Assembly (NCBI RefSeq): GCF_023227765.1
Contig: NZ_JALKBZ010000002.1
Coordinates: 1 to 64,000, forward strand
Direction: 5' to 3'
Source of the DNA: Fuchsiella alkaliacetigena
GTDB taxonomy: Bacteria > Bacillota > Halanaerobiia > Halobacteroidales > Acetohalobiaceae
DNA: 64,000 bases
The translations under genes were made by a program, and so were the position numbers. The notes beneath the pieces are model-generated. The model was given only the letters and a program-made list of their open reading frames with translations. It made no database searches and was not told the origin of the DNA. How positions within the stretch are numbered: position 1 is the first letter of the stretch; every line of letters starts with the position of its first letter. Shown one piece after another: positions 44,135 to 52,859 of this stretch.

Positions 44135-45229
44135 CTACTGAGGATAACCCGTAATCAATAGGTCTTCCCCAAGCTGTTCTACCTGCAGCTTATCAATATT
44201 AATTCCCTGTTCTATCTTCTCTATTCCTCTGCCGCCTACTATACTTACTGCTTCGCGACCACCGATGAGCTTAGGAGCTATAAAGTACATTAGTTTATCC
44301 ACCAGCCCCCCGGCTAAAAAGGAATAGTTAACCTCACTTCCTCCTTCTATCAACAGTTGCATTATCTCTCGTTTCCCTAACTCCACCAACAGAGCTTCGA
44401 GATCAATAGCACCTTGACAGTCACCTAACTGCCAGATTTCTACTCCCTGCTCTTTGAGCGCCATCCGCTTTTGAAAGCTGGAAGCAGCAGTAGTAACTAC
44501 CACTGTTTTAGCTGAAGATTCCTGAGTAACTAAGTTGCACTGCTCTGGAATCTTTAAAGTACTATCCAAAACTATCCGCAGCGGATCTCTGCCCTCTCTA
44601 TCAGGTAGTCTAGCAGTCAAACGAGGGTCATCAGCTAATACTGTGCCAATCCCTACTAAGATAGCATCCACCTCATCACGCAAATAATGAGTATATTGAC
44701 GGGACTGTTCACAGCTAATCCACTTAGAGTCTCCAGTCCTAGTAGCTATCTTACCATCCAAGGTCATAGCTCCCTTAGAGATTACAAAAGGATAACCAGT
44801 AGTAATATATTTAATAAAGGCTTCGTTTAGCTGTTTAGCCTCTTCAGCTAAGAGACCTGATTCCACTTCAATCCCTGCTGCTTGTAAAGCATCTAAACCT
44901 CGACCAGCAACTTGAGGATTGGGATCTTGCATAGCTACTACCACCCTGCTTACTTGAGCTTCAATTAAGGCTTCGGTGCAGGGTGGAGTCCGGCCCTGAT
45001 GACTACAAGGTTCTAAATTAACGTAGACTGTAGCTCCTTGAGCCTCAGCTCCAGCTTCAGCCAAAGCATTCACCTCAGCGTGAGCCTCTCCTGCTGCCTG
45101 ATGGTAGCCTTGTCCTATTATTTCATTATCTTTAACTATCACTGCCCCTACCATAGGATTAGGGCTAGTTCTACCTCTGCCTCGAGCTGCTAACTGCAAC
45201 GCTAACTCCATATACTCTGAATCTGTCAT
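44135..45229 (-). CDS. ribD: bifunctional riboflavin deaminase/reductase
   Basis: An N-terminal cytidine-deaminase-like domain binds zinc (GEAHAEVNAL with His/Glu; PCSHQGRTPPC with two Cys) and deaminates the pyrimidine. The C-terminal reductase domain (SKGAMTLDGKIATRTGDSKW, LIEGGSEVNYSFL) reduces the ribosyl side chain with NADPH. 364 residues is the usual length. GAGGTGATT precedes the ATG. First gene of ribDE-BA-H; the FMN riboswitch is ~535 bp upstream, beyond a repeat block. Confidence 0.96.
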   Translation of the reverse strand: MTDSEYMELALQLAARGRGRTSPNPMVGAVIVKDNEIIGQGYHQAAGEAHAEVNALAEAGAEAQGATVYVNLEPCSHQGRTPPCTEALIEAQVSRVVVAMQDPNPQVAGRGLDALQAAGIEVESGLLAEEAKQLNEAFIKYITTGYPFVISKGAMTLDGKIATRTGDSKWISCEQSRQYTHYLRDEVDAILVGIGTVLADDPRLTARLPDREGRDPLRIVLDSTLKIPEQCNLVTQESSAKTVVVTTAASSFQKRMALKEQGVEIWQLGDCQGAIDLEALLVELGKREIMQLLIEGGSEVNYSFLAGGLVDKLMYFIAPKLIGGREAVSIVGGRGIEKIEQGINIDKLQVEQLGEDLLITGYPQ

Positions 45230-45309
45230 TTAATCACCTCATTGATGCATTATAGATAAATTGTTGCAACTAATAATTAACAATGTACAATTGACAATTA
45301 AAAATTAAA

Positions 45310-45685
45310 AGATAAAGTTCAAGTTCTATTAGACGCAGACTAAGTTCGGACAAAATCTGACTAAAACATAAAACCTTTTTGAAACCACAAATCAACTTGA
45401 ATGAGCACGAATAAGTTCAAAATCAAAATAAAAAACTTATTAGAGCAAACACAATATAAAGCTTATTCTTAAGTAATAGTTGACAATCTAGAATTTAATT
45501 ATTTAAAATTTTTAAAATGTCTTTATTCGTGTTGATTCGTGCTCATTCGTGGTTCCAAAGTTCTTGAACTTATCTTTTAAGGTCTAGTCAGAACTTAGTC
45601 AGATTTTAGTCTGCGTCAAAAAAGTTTTTAAAGGTTTTGATCTGTGTCTATCTGCGTTCATCTGTGTAATCTGTGTCTAAAAAGA
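45310..45685. repeat. iteron-armed palindromic repeat, copy 5, in the rib leader
   Basis: GATAAAGTTCAAGTTCTATT then GACGCAGACTAAGTTC opens it (45310-45349); the inverted arm TCAGAACTTAGTC/AGATTTTAGTCTGCGTC closes it (45588-45617). Inside lie CCACAAATCAACTTGAATGA (45384-45403) and its inverted relative CGTGTTGATTCGTGCTCATT (45529-45548). A run of ATCTGTG/ATCTGCG units follows (45639-45680). It lies between the riboswitch terminator and ribD. Confidence 0.75.
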
Positions 45686-45694
45686 CCTTAAAAA

Positions 45695-45729
45695 TCTAAA
45701 AAGCCCCCAGAAAAAACTCCGGGGACTTA
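45695..45729 (-). terminator. terminator downstream of the FMN riboswitch
   Basis: AGTCCCCGGAG pairs with CTGGGGGCT, followed by TTTTTAG on the minus strand. It lies 33 bp after the aptamer, where transcription-terminating FMN riboswitches place their expression platform. Confidence 0.75.
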
Positions 45730-45762
45730 TAAACAAAAAAGTATAGCAACCCTATACAAAGA

Positions 45763-45889
45763 CTTCTCTCATCCAGACTTTACTGTCGGCTTTGGAATTT
45801 CACCAAATCAACCACTATCCAATAGGGCTCGCGGGCTCTGTCCAGGTCAGACATCACCGCCGGTTAGGAATTTCACCTGTTCCCGAAGC
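45763..45889 (-). promoter_or_regulatory. FMN riboswitch (RFN element)
   Basis: All conserved blocks occur in order on the minus strand: CTTCGGGAACAGGTGAAATT, ACCGGCGGT, AGCCCGCGAGCC, TTGGTGAAATTCC, AGCCGACAGT and AGTCTGGATGAGAGAAG. It binds FMN and should stop transcription of ribDE-BA-H when FMN is plentiful, through the adjacent terminator. Confidence 0.97.
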
Positions 45890-45910
45890 AAAATATTCTT
45901 TTTTAAGCTA

Positions 45911-45939
45911 CTAATAAGATATTCTATATAAAGCCTCAA
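45911..45939 (-). promoter_or_regulatory. probable promoter of the rib operon
   Basis: On the minus strand, TTGAGG, a 17-bp spacer and TATTAG lie 22 bp before the RFN element, in the gap after rpe. Each box matches the consensus at four of six positions. Confidence 0.4.
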
Positions 45940-45959
45940 AACCCTTTTTAAAAAAGAAT

Positions 45960-46607
45960 TTAATTACAGTTTTCTCTTAACTCCTGCACAGCTTGTCCTG
46001 GATCTGCTGCTTTAAAGACAGCCGAACCGGCTACAATCACGTTAGCTCCCGCAGCTACTACTTGAGCTACATTATGAGGTTTAATCCCTCCATCAACCTG
46101 AATATCAACCTCTAAACCTGCTGTCTCCAGCTGATTACGTAACTGCTCAATCTTAGGCAGCATTTCTTCAATAAACTGCTGCCCCCCAAAGCCAGGATTA
46201 ACAGTCATTATTAAAACTAAATCCAAATCCGACAGTATATTCTCTAGGGTAGTTAAAGAAGTAGCTGGATTAAGGGCTACTCCTGCCTTTAAGCCACAGT
46301 CTTTAATCTGCTGAATAGTCCGATGTAAATGCGGACAGGCTTCAGCATGAACAGTAATCAGGTCTGCTCCTGCCTGAGCAAACTGCTCAATATACCGCTC
46401 AGGATTTTCAATCATTAAATGCACATCTAAAAGATGCTCTGTTCGACCTGCTATGGCCTCCACAACTAGCGGGCCCATAGTAATATTGGGCACAAAATGA
46501 CCATCCATCACGTCAATATGTAAGTATTCAGCATTGCTGACCTTCTCTATCTCTGCTCCTAAATTACTAAAGTCCCCGGATAAAATCGAGGGAGCAATTT
46601 TAATCAT
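45960..46607 (-). CDS. rpe: ribulose-phosphate 3-epimerase
   Basis: A TIM-barrel enzyme interconverting ribulose 5-phosphate and xylulose 5-phosphate. Motifs include IAPSILSGDFSNLGAEIEKV, HIDVMDGHFVPNITMGP (metal His/Asp), HLMIENPERYI, VMTVNPGFGGQQF and VDGGIKPHN. The length of 215 is normal. GAGGAGG overlaps the end of rsgA, 2 bp away. It is the last gene of the priA-rpe cluster, adjacent to the rib operon whose precursor is ribulose 5-phosphate. Confidence 0.96.
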   Translation of the reverse strand: MIKIAPSILSGDFSNLGAEIEKVSNAEYLHIDVMDGHFVPNITMGPLVVEAIAGRTEHLLDVHLMIENPERYIEQFAQAGADLITVHAEACPHLHRTIQQIKDCGLKAGVALNPATSLTTLENILSDLDLVLIMTVNPGFGGQQFIEEMLPKIEQLRNQLETAGLEVDIQVDGGIKPHNVAQVVAAGANVIVAGSAVFKAADPGQAVQELRENCN

Positions 46608-46609
46608 AG

Positions 46610-47479
46610 TTATTCCTCCTCTAATTCAGCTAAAAAGTTTAAGTAATTATCATAACGATGAGTATAAATATCTCCTTGTTCTACTGCATCTTTTACTGCA
46701 CACTGCGGTTCATGCCGATGTAAACAGTTATTGAACTTACAATTAGCTAATCTCTCCCGCAACTCCGGGAACAAATAAGCTAGCCTTCGAGCAGCTATAA
46801 AGCTAATATCTAGACTGCTAAAACCCGGTGTGTCGGCTACTAAACCTCTATTATCCAAACCTATTAACTCCACATGCTTAGTAGTATTCTTACCGCGTTT
46901 GATTTTCTCGCTTAGTTGCTGAGTTAGCATCTGAGCTTCAGAGTTTAACAGATTAATCAAGCTGGATTTGCCTACTCCTGAAGGCCCTGCCAAAACTGAA
47001 ATCTGCGCTGCTAAGTCCTTTTTTAAGTCAGCAATCCCTGCTTTTGACTTAACATCTGTATAGTGAACTGCATAACCTATATCTTCATAAGGAGCCATTA
47101 AGCTTTTAGCCTTTGCAGGGCTAACTAAGTCCACCTTATTCAAACAAAGGAGAATCTCCAACTCATAAGCTGCCGCCAATAAAAGAAATCTATCCACTAA
47201 TTGATAGTTAAACTCAGGGTCTTTACTAGCAAAAACTACAACTACTTGCTCTACATTAGCCACAGCCGGTCTATTTAACTGCACTGAACGAGGCAGTAAC
47301 TCCTCAATTACTCCCTCGTTCTCAGCAAGAGGAGAAAACTTAACCTGATCCCCCACATAAAAGTCCAAATCCTCCTGTCTAAATCTACCCCGCAGGGAGC
47401 ACTCATAGATCTCCCCCTCTATTGGATTTAAAACATAGTAATAACCTGCATAAGCCTTAATTATTCTCCCCTGCTTCAT
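46610..47479 (-). CDS. rsgA: ribosome small subunit-dependent GTPase A
   Basis: A circularly permuted GTPase that tests 30S subunit maturation. An OB-fold N-terminus (GRIIKAYAGYYYVL...VGDQVKF) leads to permuted G motifs: NKVDL (G4) precedes GPSGVGKSSLIN (G1) and DTPGFSSLDI (G3). A C-terminal zinc site follows (CKFNNCLHRHEPQCAV). 289 residues is normal. It lies 13 bp after the PASTA kinase gene, the conserved prpC-prkC-rsgA-rpe order. Confidence 0.95.
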   Translation of the reverse strand: MKQGRIIKAYAGYYYVLNPIEGEIYECSLRGRFRQEDLDFYVGDQVKFSPLAENEGVIEELLPRSVQLNRPAVANVEQVVVVFASKDPEFNYQLVDRFLLLAAAYELEILLCLNKVDLVSPAKAKSLMAPYEDIGYAVHYTDVKSKAGIADLKKDLAAQISVLAGPSGVGKSSLINLLNSEAQMLTQQLSEKIKRGKNTTKHVELIGLDNRGLVADTPGFSSLDISFIAARRLAYLFPELRERLANCKFNNCLHRHEPQCAVKDAVEQGDIYTHRYDNYLNFLAELEEE

Positions 47480-47492
47480 TAATCAACCCCCA

Positions 47493-49505
47493 TTAAAATG
47501 TTTGCTCTCTAACTAAGTTATCATTTATATAAACCTGCACTACCGTAGAGCCTACACTGACCAACTCCTCATTAATTAAATCACCTGGATTATGGATTTC
47601 ATTATAGACAACCCGACGTCCATTATCGTCTTCTACAATAATCTCTACTTCCTGCTCCTCCGGGCCCGGATTAACACTAACCCTAACTCTAAAGTCATGC
47701 ACTTCCGAATCATGAACATTCCTAACTCCATCACTAACTACTAAGTCAATCTCGGAACCTACTGAAACTTCAGTACCAGAGCTAGGCTCCTGTTCTAACA
47801 CCTCACCTTCCTGAACATCCAAGCTATCCTCATAGCTAACACTTCCCACTACTAAGTCCAAATCTCTCAAGACCTGTTTCGCTTCTTCCTCGTTTAAGCC
47901 TATTAGCGAAGGTACATCTACCGGCTCAACCTCTTCTCCTTTGCTGACAATCAAATCTATTGAAGAATCAATAGCTATTTCTGCTTCTGGTTCAGGGCTT
48001 TGACTGATAATCTCACCTTCCGGAATCCGCTCGTGTGCCACCGCTTCCGTTTCCCCAATATTCAATTCTGCTTCATCTAAAATTATTCTAGCTTCACGCA
48101 TAGACTTGCCAATTATATCCGGAGCTTTAGTCAACCTAGGACCTTGACTGACTACCACACTAACCTCGCGATTCTCTCTAACCTCTCTCCCTGCTTGAGG
48201 TTCTTGAGAAATAATATTTCCTTCCGGTATTTCCTGATGATAAGCTTCATTATGCACTGTAAAGCCCAAATTTAAAGACTCCAACTTCCTTTCAGCAGCT
48301 TCCAACTCCTTTTCCATCAGCTCCGGCACCTCTACTACTGGCACCTCTAAAAAGTCAATTAGACGCCGATAACCCAAAAAGCCACCACCAGTTAAAAGCA
48401 ATAACACCATCACCATAGCTAACCAGCGTATATTTCGTTTAACAAAGCCGGGCCCATCGTCACTTGCTTCCTCTTCTGAAGCTAGTAACTCCTCAATATC
48501 TTCCTCGCTTAACTCTTCTCCTGCTTGAGAAGATTGAGAATTTTCCTCTATTTCTGCCTCTTCCTCTTCTATCTCTTCTTCCGCCTCTAACTCCGATAAC
48601 AGATGTCCAGAAAACTCCTTCTTATCAGCAACTATAGTCCGTTCAAGCTCTTCTTCAGGCTCCTCCTCTGCTAAAGCTGAGAACTCTTCCTGTTCTTCCA
48701 AAGCTTTATCGATATCTGCCAGCATCTCTTTTACACTACTATAACGCTGAGCCCGATCCTTTCGAATTGCTTTCATAATAATATCCTCTATCGAAGCAGG
48801 TAGTTCAGAATTGATCTCTTTAGGTGAGCGAGGCGATTCTTTAATATGCTTCAAAGCAACTGAAACAGGAGTATCCCCCTCAAAAGGGATCTCTCCAGTT
48901 ACCATCTCATAAAGCACAATCCCTAAAGAATAGATATCAGTCCGAGCATCAACAATATCTCCTTTAGCCTGTTCAGGAGCAAAATAGTTAGCCGAACCGA
49001 GTACCGTTTCGGTATGAGTTAAGGTACTAGAGTTAAGAGCTTTGGCAATCCCAAAATCCGTTAACTTCGTCCCCCCCTCAGCAGTTAAAAGAATATTAGC
49101 CGGCTTAATATCACAGTGAATGATATCGTTTCTATGAGCAACCACCAAAGCCTGAGCTATCTGCTTAGCAATACTTAAAGCTGTAGAAATCTCTAAACTA
49201 TTCTCAGCTATCCTATGCTTAAGGGTCTCTCCTTCCACCTTCTCCATCACAATATAATAAGTCCCTTGATCCTTACCAATATCAAAAATATTAACAATAT
49301 TAGGATGGGAAAAGGTAGCTACAGACTGCGCCTCTCGTCGAAATCGCTTCACGAATACTTTATCATTAGCATACTGAGAACGCAGCACTTTAACGGCTAC
49401 CTCTCGGTTTAATAGCTTATCATGGGCTGCAAAAACTAAAGCCATTCCACCTTCACCGAGTTTAGTTTTCAACTGATATCGATTATTTAAGATATTACCA
49501 ATCAT
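47493..49505 (-). CDS. prkC: PASTA-domain Ser/Thr protein kinase (PrkC/Stk1 type)
   Basis: An N-terminal Hanks kinase carries LGEGGMALVFAA, VAVKVL, HCDIKPANILL, DFGIAKAL and APEQ. An acidic linker (~285-350) leads to one membrane helix (WLAMVMVLLLLTGGGFLGY). Three external PASTA domains follow (VPELMEKELEAAERKLESL; APDIIGKSMREARIILDEA; VPSLIGLNEEEAKQVLRDL), which sense peptidoglycan fragments. A final ~70-residue beta region closes it. ATG 49505 follows GAGGTGA. Its cognate phosphatase is the next gene upstream. Confidence 0.94.
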   Translation of the reverse strand: MIGNILNNRYQLKTKLGEGGMALVFAAHDKLLNREVAVKVLRSQYANDKVFVKRFRREAQSVATFSHPNIVNIFDIGKDQGTYYIVMEKVEGETLKHRIAENSLEISTALSIAKQIAQALVVAHRNDIIHCDIKPANILLTAEGGTKLTDFGIAKALNSSTLTHTETVLGSANYFAPEQAKGDIVDARTDIYSLGIVLYEMVTGEIPFEGDTPVSVALKHIKESPRSPKEINSELPASIEDIIMKAIRKDRAQRYSSVKEMLADIDKALEEQEEFSALAEEEPEEELERTIVADKKEFSGHLLSELEAEEEIEEEEAEIEENSQSSQAGEELSEEDIEELLASEEEASDDGPGFVKRNIRWLAMVMVLLLLTGGGFLGYRRLIDFLEVPVVEVPELMEKELEAAERKLESLNLGFTVHNEAYHQEIPEGNIISQEPQAGREVRENREVSVVVSQGPRLTKAPDIIGKSMREARIILDEAELNIGETEAVAHERIPEGEIISQSPEPEAEIAIDSSIDLIVSKGEEVEPVDVPSLIGLNEEEAKQVLRDLDLVVGSVSYEDSLDVQEGEVLEQEPSSGTEVSVGSEIDLVVSDGVRNVHDSEVHDFRVRVSVNPGPEEQEVEIIVEDDNGRRVVYNEIHNPGDLINEELVSVGSTVVQVYINDNLVREQTF

Positions 49506-49565
49506 TAAAGTCACCTCAATAGTTAGGCTCAGCTCTTAATTGACCTACCCTGTTAATCCATAACT

Positions 49566-50282
49566 TCAGCAGTCCAAATCAGCCAAAATGCTAACAGTTA
49601 TGTTGTCGTAACCACCAACCTGATTAGCTAACTTCACTAATTGATTAGCCTTCTCTTGTAAATCTGCTTCCTTTAATAAAGTCTCTTTAATCTGTTCTCT
49701 ACTCAATGCTTCACTCAAACCATCGCTACACAGCAATAAAATATCATTACTTTCCAAATCTACTTCCAATAAATCAACCTTTACTTCTGCTTGAGTACCT
49801 AAAGCTCTTAACAGTACATTGTTTTGGGGATGATCTCTAGCCTCTGCTACACTTATCTCCCCGGCTTTCAACAAACGATTTACCAAAGAATGGTCTTCTG
49901 TTAACTGTCTTAACTCTCCATTACGCAGTAAATAGGCTCTACTATCGCCTACATGCCCTATATAGAGCTTCCCCTGCCAACAAAGTCCCATAGTTAAAGT
50001 AGTCCCCATCCCTTTATACTCAGCATTCTCCTGAGCAGCACTATATATCTTATAATTAATATCTTTAATAAGCTTTCTAAGTTCTTGGGGAGGCTTTTTT
50101 AACTCAAAATCATATTCAGCCAAAGTCTCAATAGCTATTGTACTAGCAACCTCTCCGGCCTGATGGCCTCCCATACCATCCGCCACAGCAAGCAATTTAA
50201 ACTGATCTTCATCTAAAAATAAGTAATTATCCTCATTAACCTCTCTCACTCTTCCTCGGTCAGAATTCAGCCCCACTTCCAT
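49566..50282 (-). CDS. prpC: PP2C protein phosphatase (PrpC/Stp1 type)
   Basis: It reverses phosphorylation by the PASTA kinase. Compact PP2C of ~238 residues: REVNEDNY, LAVADGMGGHQAGEVAS, GHVGDSRAYL, LCSDGLSEAL and GGYDNITVSI place the metal-binding Asp residues. ATG 50282 is chosen because GAGGTG is 9 bp upstream; an in-frame GTG at 50294 overlaps that site. It lies between rlmN and prkC as in most Bacillota. Confidence 0.94.
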   Translation of the reverse strand: MEVGLNSDRGRVREVNEDNYLFLDEDQFKLLAVADGMGGHQAGEVASTIAIETLAEYDFELKKPPQELRKLIKDINYKIYSAAQENAEYKGMGTTLTMGLCWQGKLYIGHVGDSRAYLLRNGELRQLTEDHSLVNRLLKAGEISVAEARDHPQNNVLLRALGTQAEVKVDLLEVDLESNDILLLCSDGLSEALSREQIKETLLKEADLQEKANQLVKLANQVGGYDNITVSILADLDC

Positions 50283-50357
50283 ATATATAATCACCTCATA
50301 CCTTTACTTTAAAACACTATTCAATAATTCTAAAATATATAAAATAAGATTATTTTA

Positions 50358-51410
50358 TTAGTCCTCATATTCAGACTTTAACTGCCCACAGGCAGCTTCT
50401 ATCTCTACTCCTCTTTCTAAACGCAGTGTATTCTCAATCCCCTCAGCAGTTAATACTCTTTGAAAGGCTTCAATCTTTTCTTGAGAGGGTCTACTTAACT
50501 CCAATTCTGCTACCGGATTAACGGGAATTAAGTTAACATGACATAATAAGTCTGAGAGCAGTTCAGCTAAGCTTTGCGCCTGTTGAGGGCTACTATTGAC
50601 TCCATCTATTAATGCATACTCAAAAGTAATACGTCGCCCAGTACATTGCTGATAATACTTACAGGCCGCCATCAGCTCCGCTAAAGGATAACGGTCGTTA
50701 ATAGGCATCAATTGACTTCGTAATGAATCTTCTGCTGCATGTAGTGAAATAGCCAAAACCAACTGTAACTCTTCCTCAGCCAGCTTCCTAATCTGAGGCA
50801 CCAAACCACAGGTGGAAAGAGTAATCTTCCGCATAGCTATATTTAAACCTCGTTGATCATTTAAAATCTGAATAGCTTTTAATGAATTATCATAGTTAGC
50901 TAAAGCTTCTCCCATACCCATTAGCACTACGTTACTTATTCGCGGCACCCCAAACTCTTCTTCACTTAAGGAACGTTGTACCTCTAAAACCTGAGCTACT
51001 ATCTCTCCGGTACTTAAATTACGCTCTAAACCCTGTTGACCAGTAGCACAAAAACTACAGTCCATAGCGCAGCCCACCTGAGTAGAAATACAGACCGTAT
51101 TTCTATGGTCAGCATAACGCATTAGCACCGTTTCAATTCGTTGACCATCCCTTAATTCAAAGAGGTACTTCACTGTTCCGTCTTCGGCTACGGCTGCTTT
51201 TAACTCCTCTAATTGACTAATATAAGCTCTTTTGCTCAACTTAGAGCGAAGTTCTTTAGATAAGGTAGTCATATCTTCAAAATCACTAGCTCCTTGCTTG
51301 TAGATCCACTGAGCAAGTTGCTGGGCCCGATAAGCAGGCTCTCCTAATTCTACAAAAAAATTATTCAGTTCTGCAAAGTCCAAAGAAGTCAACTCTATCA
51401 ATTCCGTCAT
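50358..51410 (-). CDS. rlmN: 23S rRNA/tRNA adenine-C2 methyltransferase
   Basis: A radical-SAM methylase of A2503 in 23S rRNA and A37 in some tRNAs. CAMDCSFCATG supplies the 4Fe-4S cysteines. The methyl-carrying Cys is probably in EAACGQLKSEYED near the C-terminus, and VVLMGMGEALANYDN and KITLSTCGLVP are typical. 350 residues is standard. It follows rsmB by 58 bp in the conserved cluster. Confidence 0.95.
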   Translation of the reverse strand: MTELIELTSLDFAELNNFFVELGEPAYRAQQLAQWIYKQGASDFEDMTTLSKELRSKLSKRAYISQLEELKAAVAEDGTVKYLFELRDGQRIETVLMRYADHRNTVCISTQVGCAMDCSFCATGQQGLERNLSTGEIVAQVLEVQRSLSEEEFGVPRISNVVLMGMGEALANYDNSLKAIQILNDQRGLNIAMRKITLSTCGLVPQIRKLAEEELQLVLAISLHAAEDSLRSQLMPINDRYPLAELMAACKYYQQCTGRRITFEYALIDGVNSSPQQAQSLAELLSDLLCHVNLIPVNPVAELELSRPSQEKIEAFQRVLTAEGIENTLRLERGVEIEAACGQLKSEYED

Positions 51411-51468
51411 TATATCTTCCTTTCAAGTATTTATAATTCCCCTCTATAAATATCATATACTAACTGCT

Positions 51469-52842
51469 CTAAATGTCAAGCTCAGCCGACTGTTTTAATT
51501 TGACAATAAAGTAACCTTCATTCTCTCCCGGCTCCATACTAGGTAACAAAGAAAGCGCTCCCCTAAGTAAAGATTCATTGGGAATTCCAAACTCAGCAGC
51601 TGCTGAACTCAGATCCACTATTTCCAAGTCCGGCCGTTGAGCCAAAAGCTGCTCCACTACGGCCCAGTTTTCCTCTTCAGTAATAGTACAGGTACTATAA
51701 ATTAACTCTCCCCCGGGCTTTAAGTACTGACTAGCATTCAGTAACAGCTCCAGTTGGAGTTCACTTAAGGCCTGAACATCTTGGGGTTTTTGCTGCCACT
51801 TAAGCTCCGGTTTTTTAGCAATCATTCCTAAACCGGAACAGGGAGCATCGACTAATATTTTATCAAAAGACTGCTCAAAAGCTAAATTTCTTCCATCAGC
51901 TAAAGAGGGCTCAACTATCTCCACTCTTAAGCGAGCACAATTTCTTTTTACTAACTCCAAACGATGCTCATGCAGCTCATTAGCTACTATCTGTCCTTGA
52001 TTCTCCATTAACTCAGCTAGGTGAGTAGTCTTACCACCCGGAGCACTACACAGATCTAATACTCTCTGCCCAGGCTGAGGAGCTAACAGCAAAGTAGTTA
52101 ATAACGAAGCTGCTCCCTGAATCTGAAACTTACCCTGTTTAAAGGCCGCTAACTCAGTTAAATCAGCAGCTTGCTTTAACTTAAGCAGCTGCGGTAAGTG
52201 ACTAGCAAGTTCAACCTCTAAACCTGCTTCCTCCAGCTCTGTCCTTAACTGTTCAGCCGTTAAGCATAAAGAATTACTACGAATAGTAACTGTAGGCCGT
52301 TGATTAAAGGCTTGACAAAGCTCTATAGTCTCCTCTACCCCATACTTTTTAACCCAGATCTCTACTAACCACTGCGGAAAAGAGTATCTATAACGAATAT
52401 GCTGAACTGGATCTTCCTTTAAGTTCGGAAACTGCACTTCAGCTAAACTTTCCAGCTCTCGCAATAGATTTCTCAAAATTCCATTTACAAAGCCGGCTGC
52501 CCCCTGATGCTGATACTGCTTAGCCAGCTCTACGGACTCATTACAGGCGGCTGATACCGGAATTCCATCCAAAAATAAGAGCTGATAGACTCCTAAACGA
52601 AGGATATTTCTGCTCCACTTATCCATCTTTTTTAACTTGCGATCAGCAAACTGCTTCAAAATCCAGTCCAAAGTATTTCGCCAACGAAGACTACCGTAAA
52701 CCAGTTCTGTAGCCAAAGGTTTTTCTCGCTTAGCTAAACTATACTTATTAAAAAGCTGATTTAAAGCTAAGTTAGAATAGGCACCTTCCTCATTAACTCG
52801 ATAAATAACTTCCAAAGCTACCTGTCGTCCTGTCTTTTCCAC
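51469..52842 (-). CDS. rsmB: 16S rRNA (cytosine967-C5)-methyltransferase
   Basis: An N-terminal NusB-like RNA-binding domain (RQVALEVIYRVNEEGAYSNL) precedes a Rossmann methyltransferase. VLDLCSAPGGKTTHLAELM binds SAM. The two cysteines of the m5C mechanism are in DAPCSGLGMI and YSTCTITEEEN. 457 residues is normal. It lies 17 bp after the DUF6391-like membrane gene. Confidence 0.95.
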   Translation of the reverse strand: MEKTGRQVALEVIYRVNEEGAYSNLALNQLFNKYSLAKREKPLATELVYGSLRWRNTLDWILKQFADRKLKKMDKWSRNILRLGVYQLLFLDGIPVSAACNESVELAKQYQHQGAAGFVNGILRNLLRELESLAEVQFPNLKEDPVQHIRYRYSFPQWLVEIWVKKYGVEETIELCQAFNQRPTVTIRSNSLCLTAEQLRTELEEAGLEVELASHLPQLLKLKQAADLTELAAFKQGKFQIQGAASLLTTLLLAPQPGQRVLDLCSAPGGKTTHLAELMENQGQIVANELHEHRLELVKRNCARLRVEIVEPSLADGRNLAFEQSFDKILVDAPCSGLGMIAKKPELKWQQKPQDVQALSELQLELLLNASQYLKPGGELIYSTCTITEEENWAVVEQLLAQRPDLEIVDLSSAAAEFGIPNESLLRGALSLLPSMEPGENEGYFIVKLKQSAELDI

Positions 52843-52859
52843 TCTTGCCTAACCTCCAC

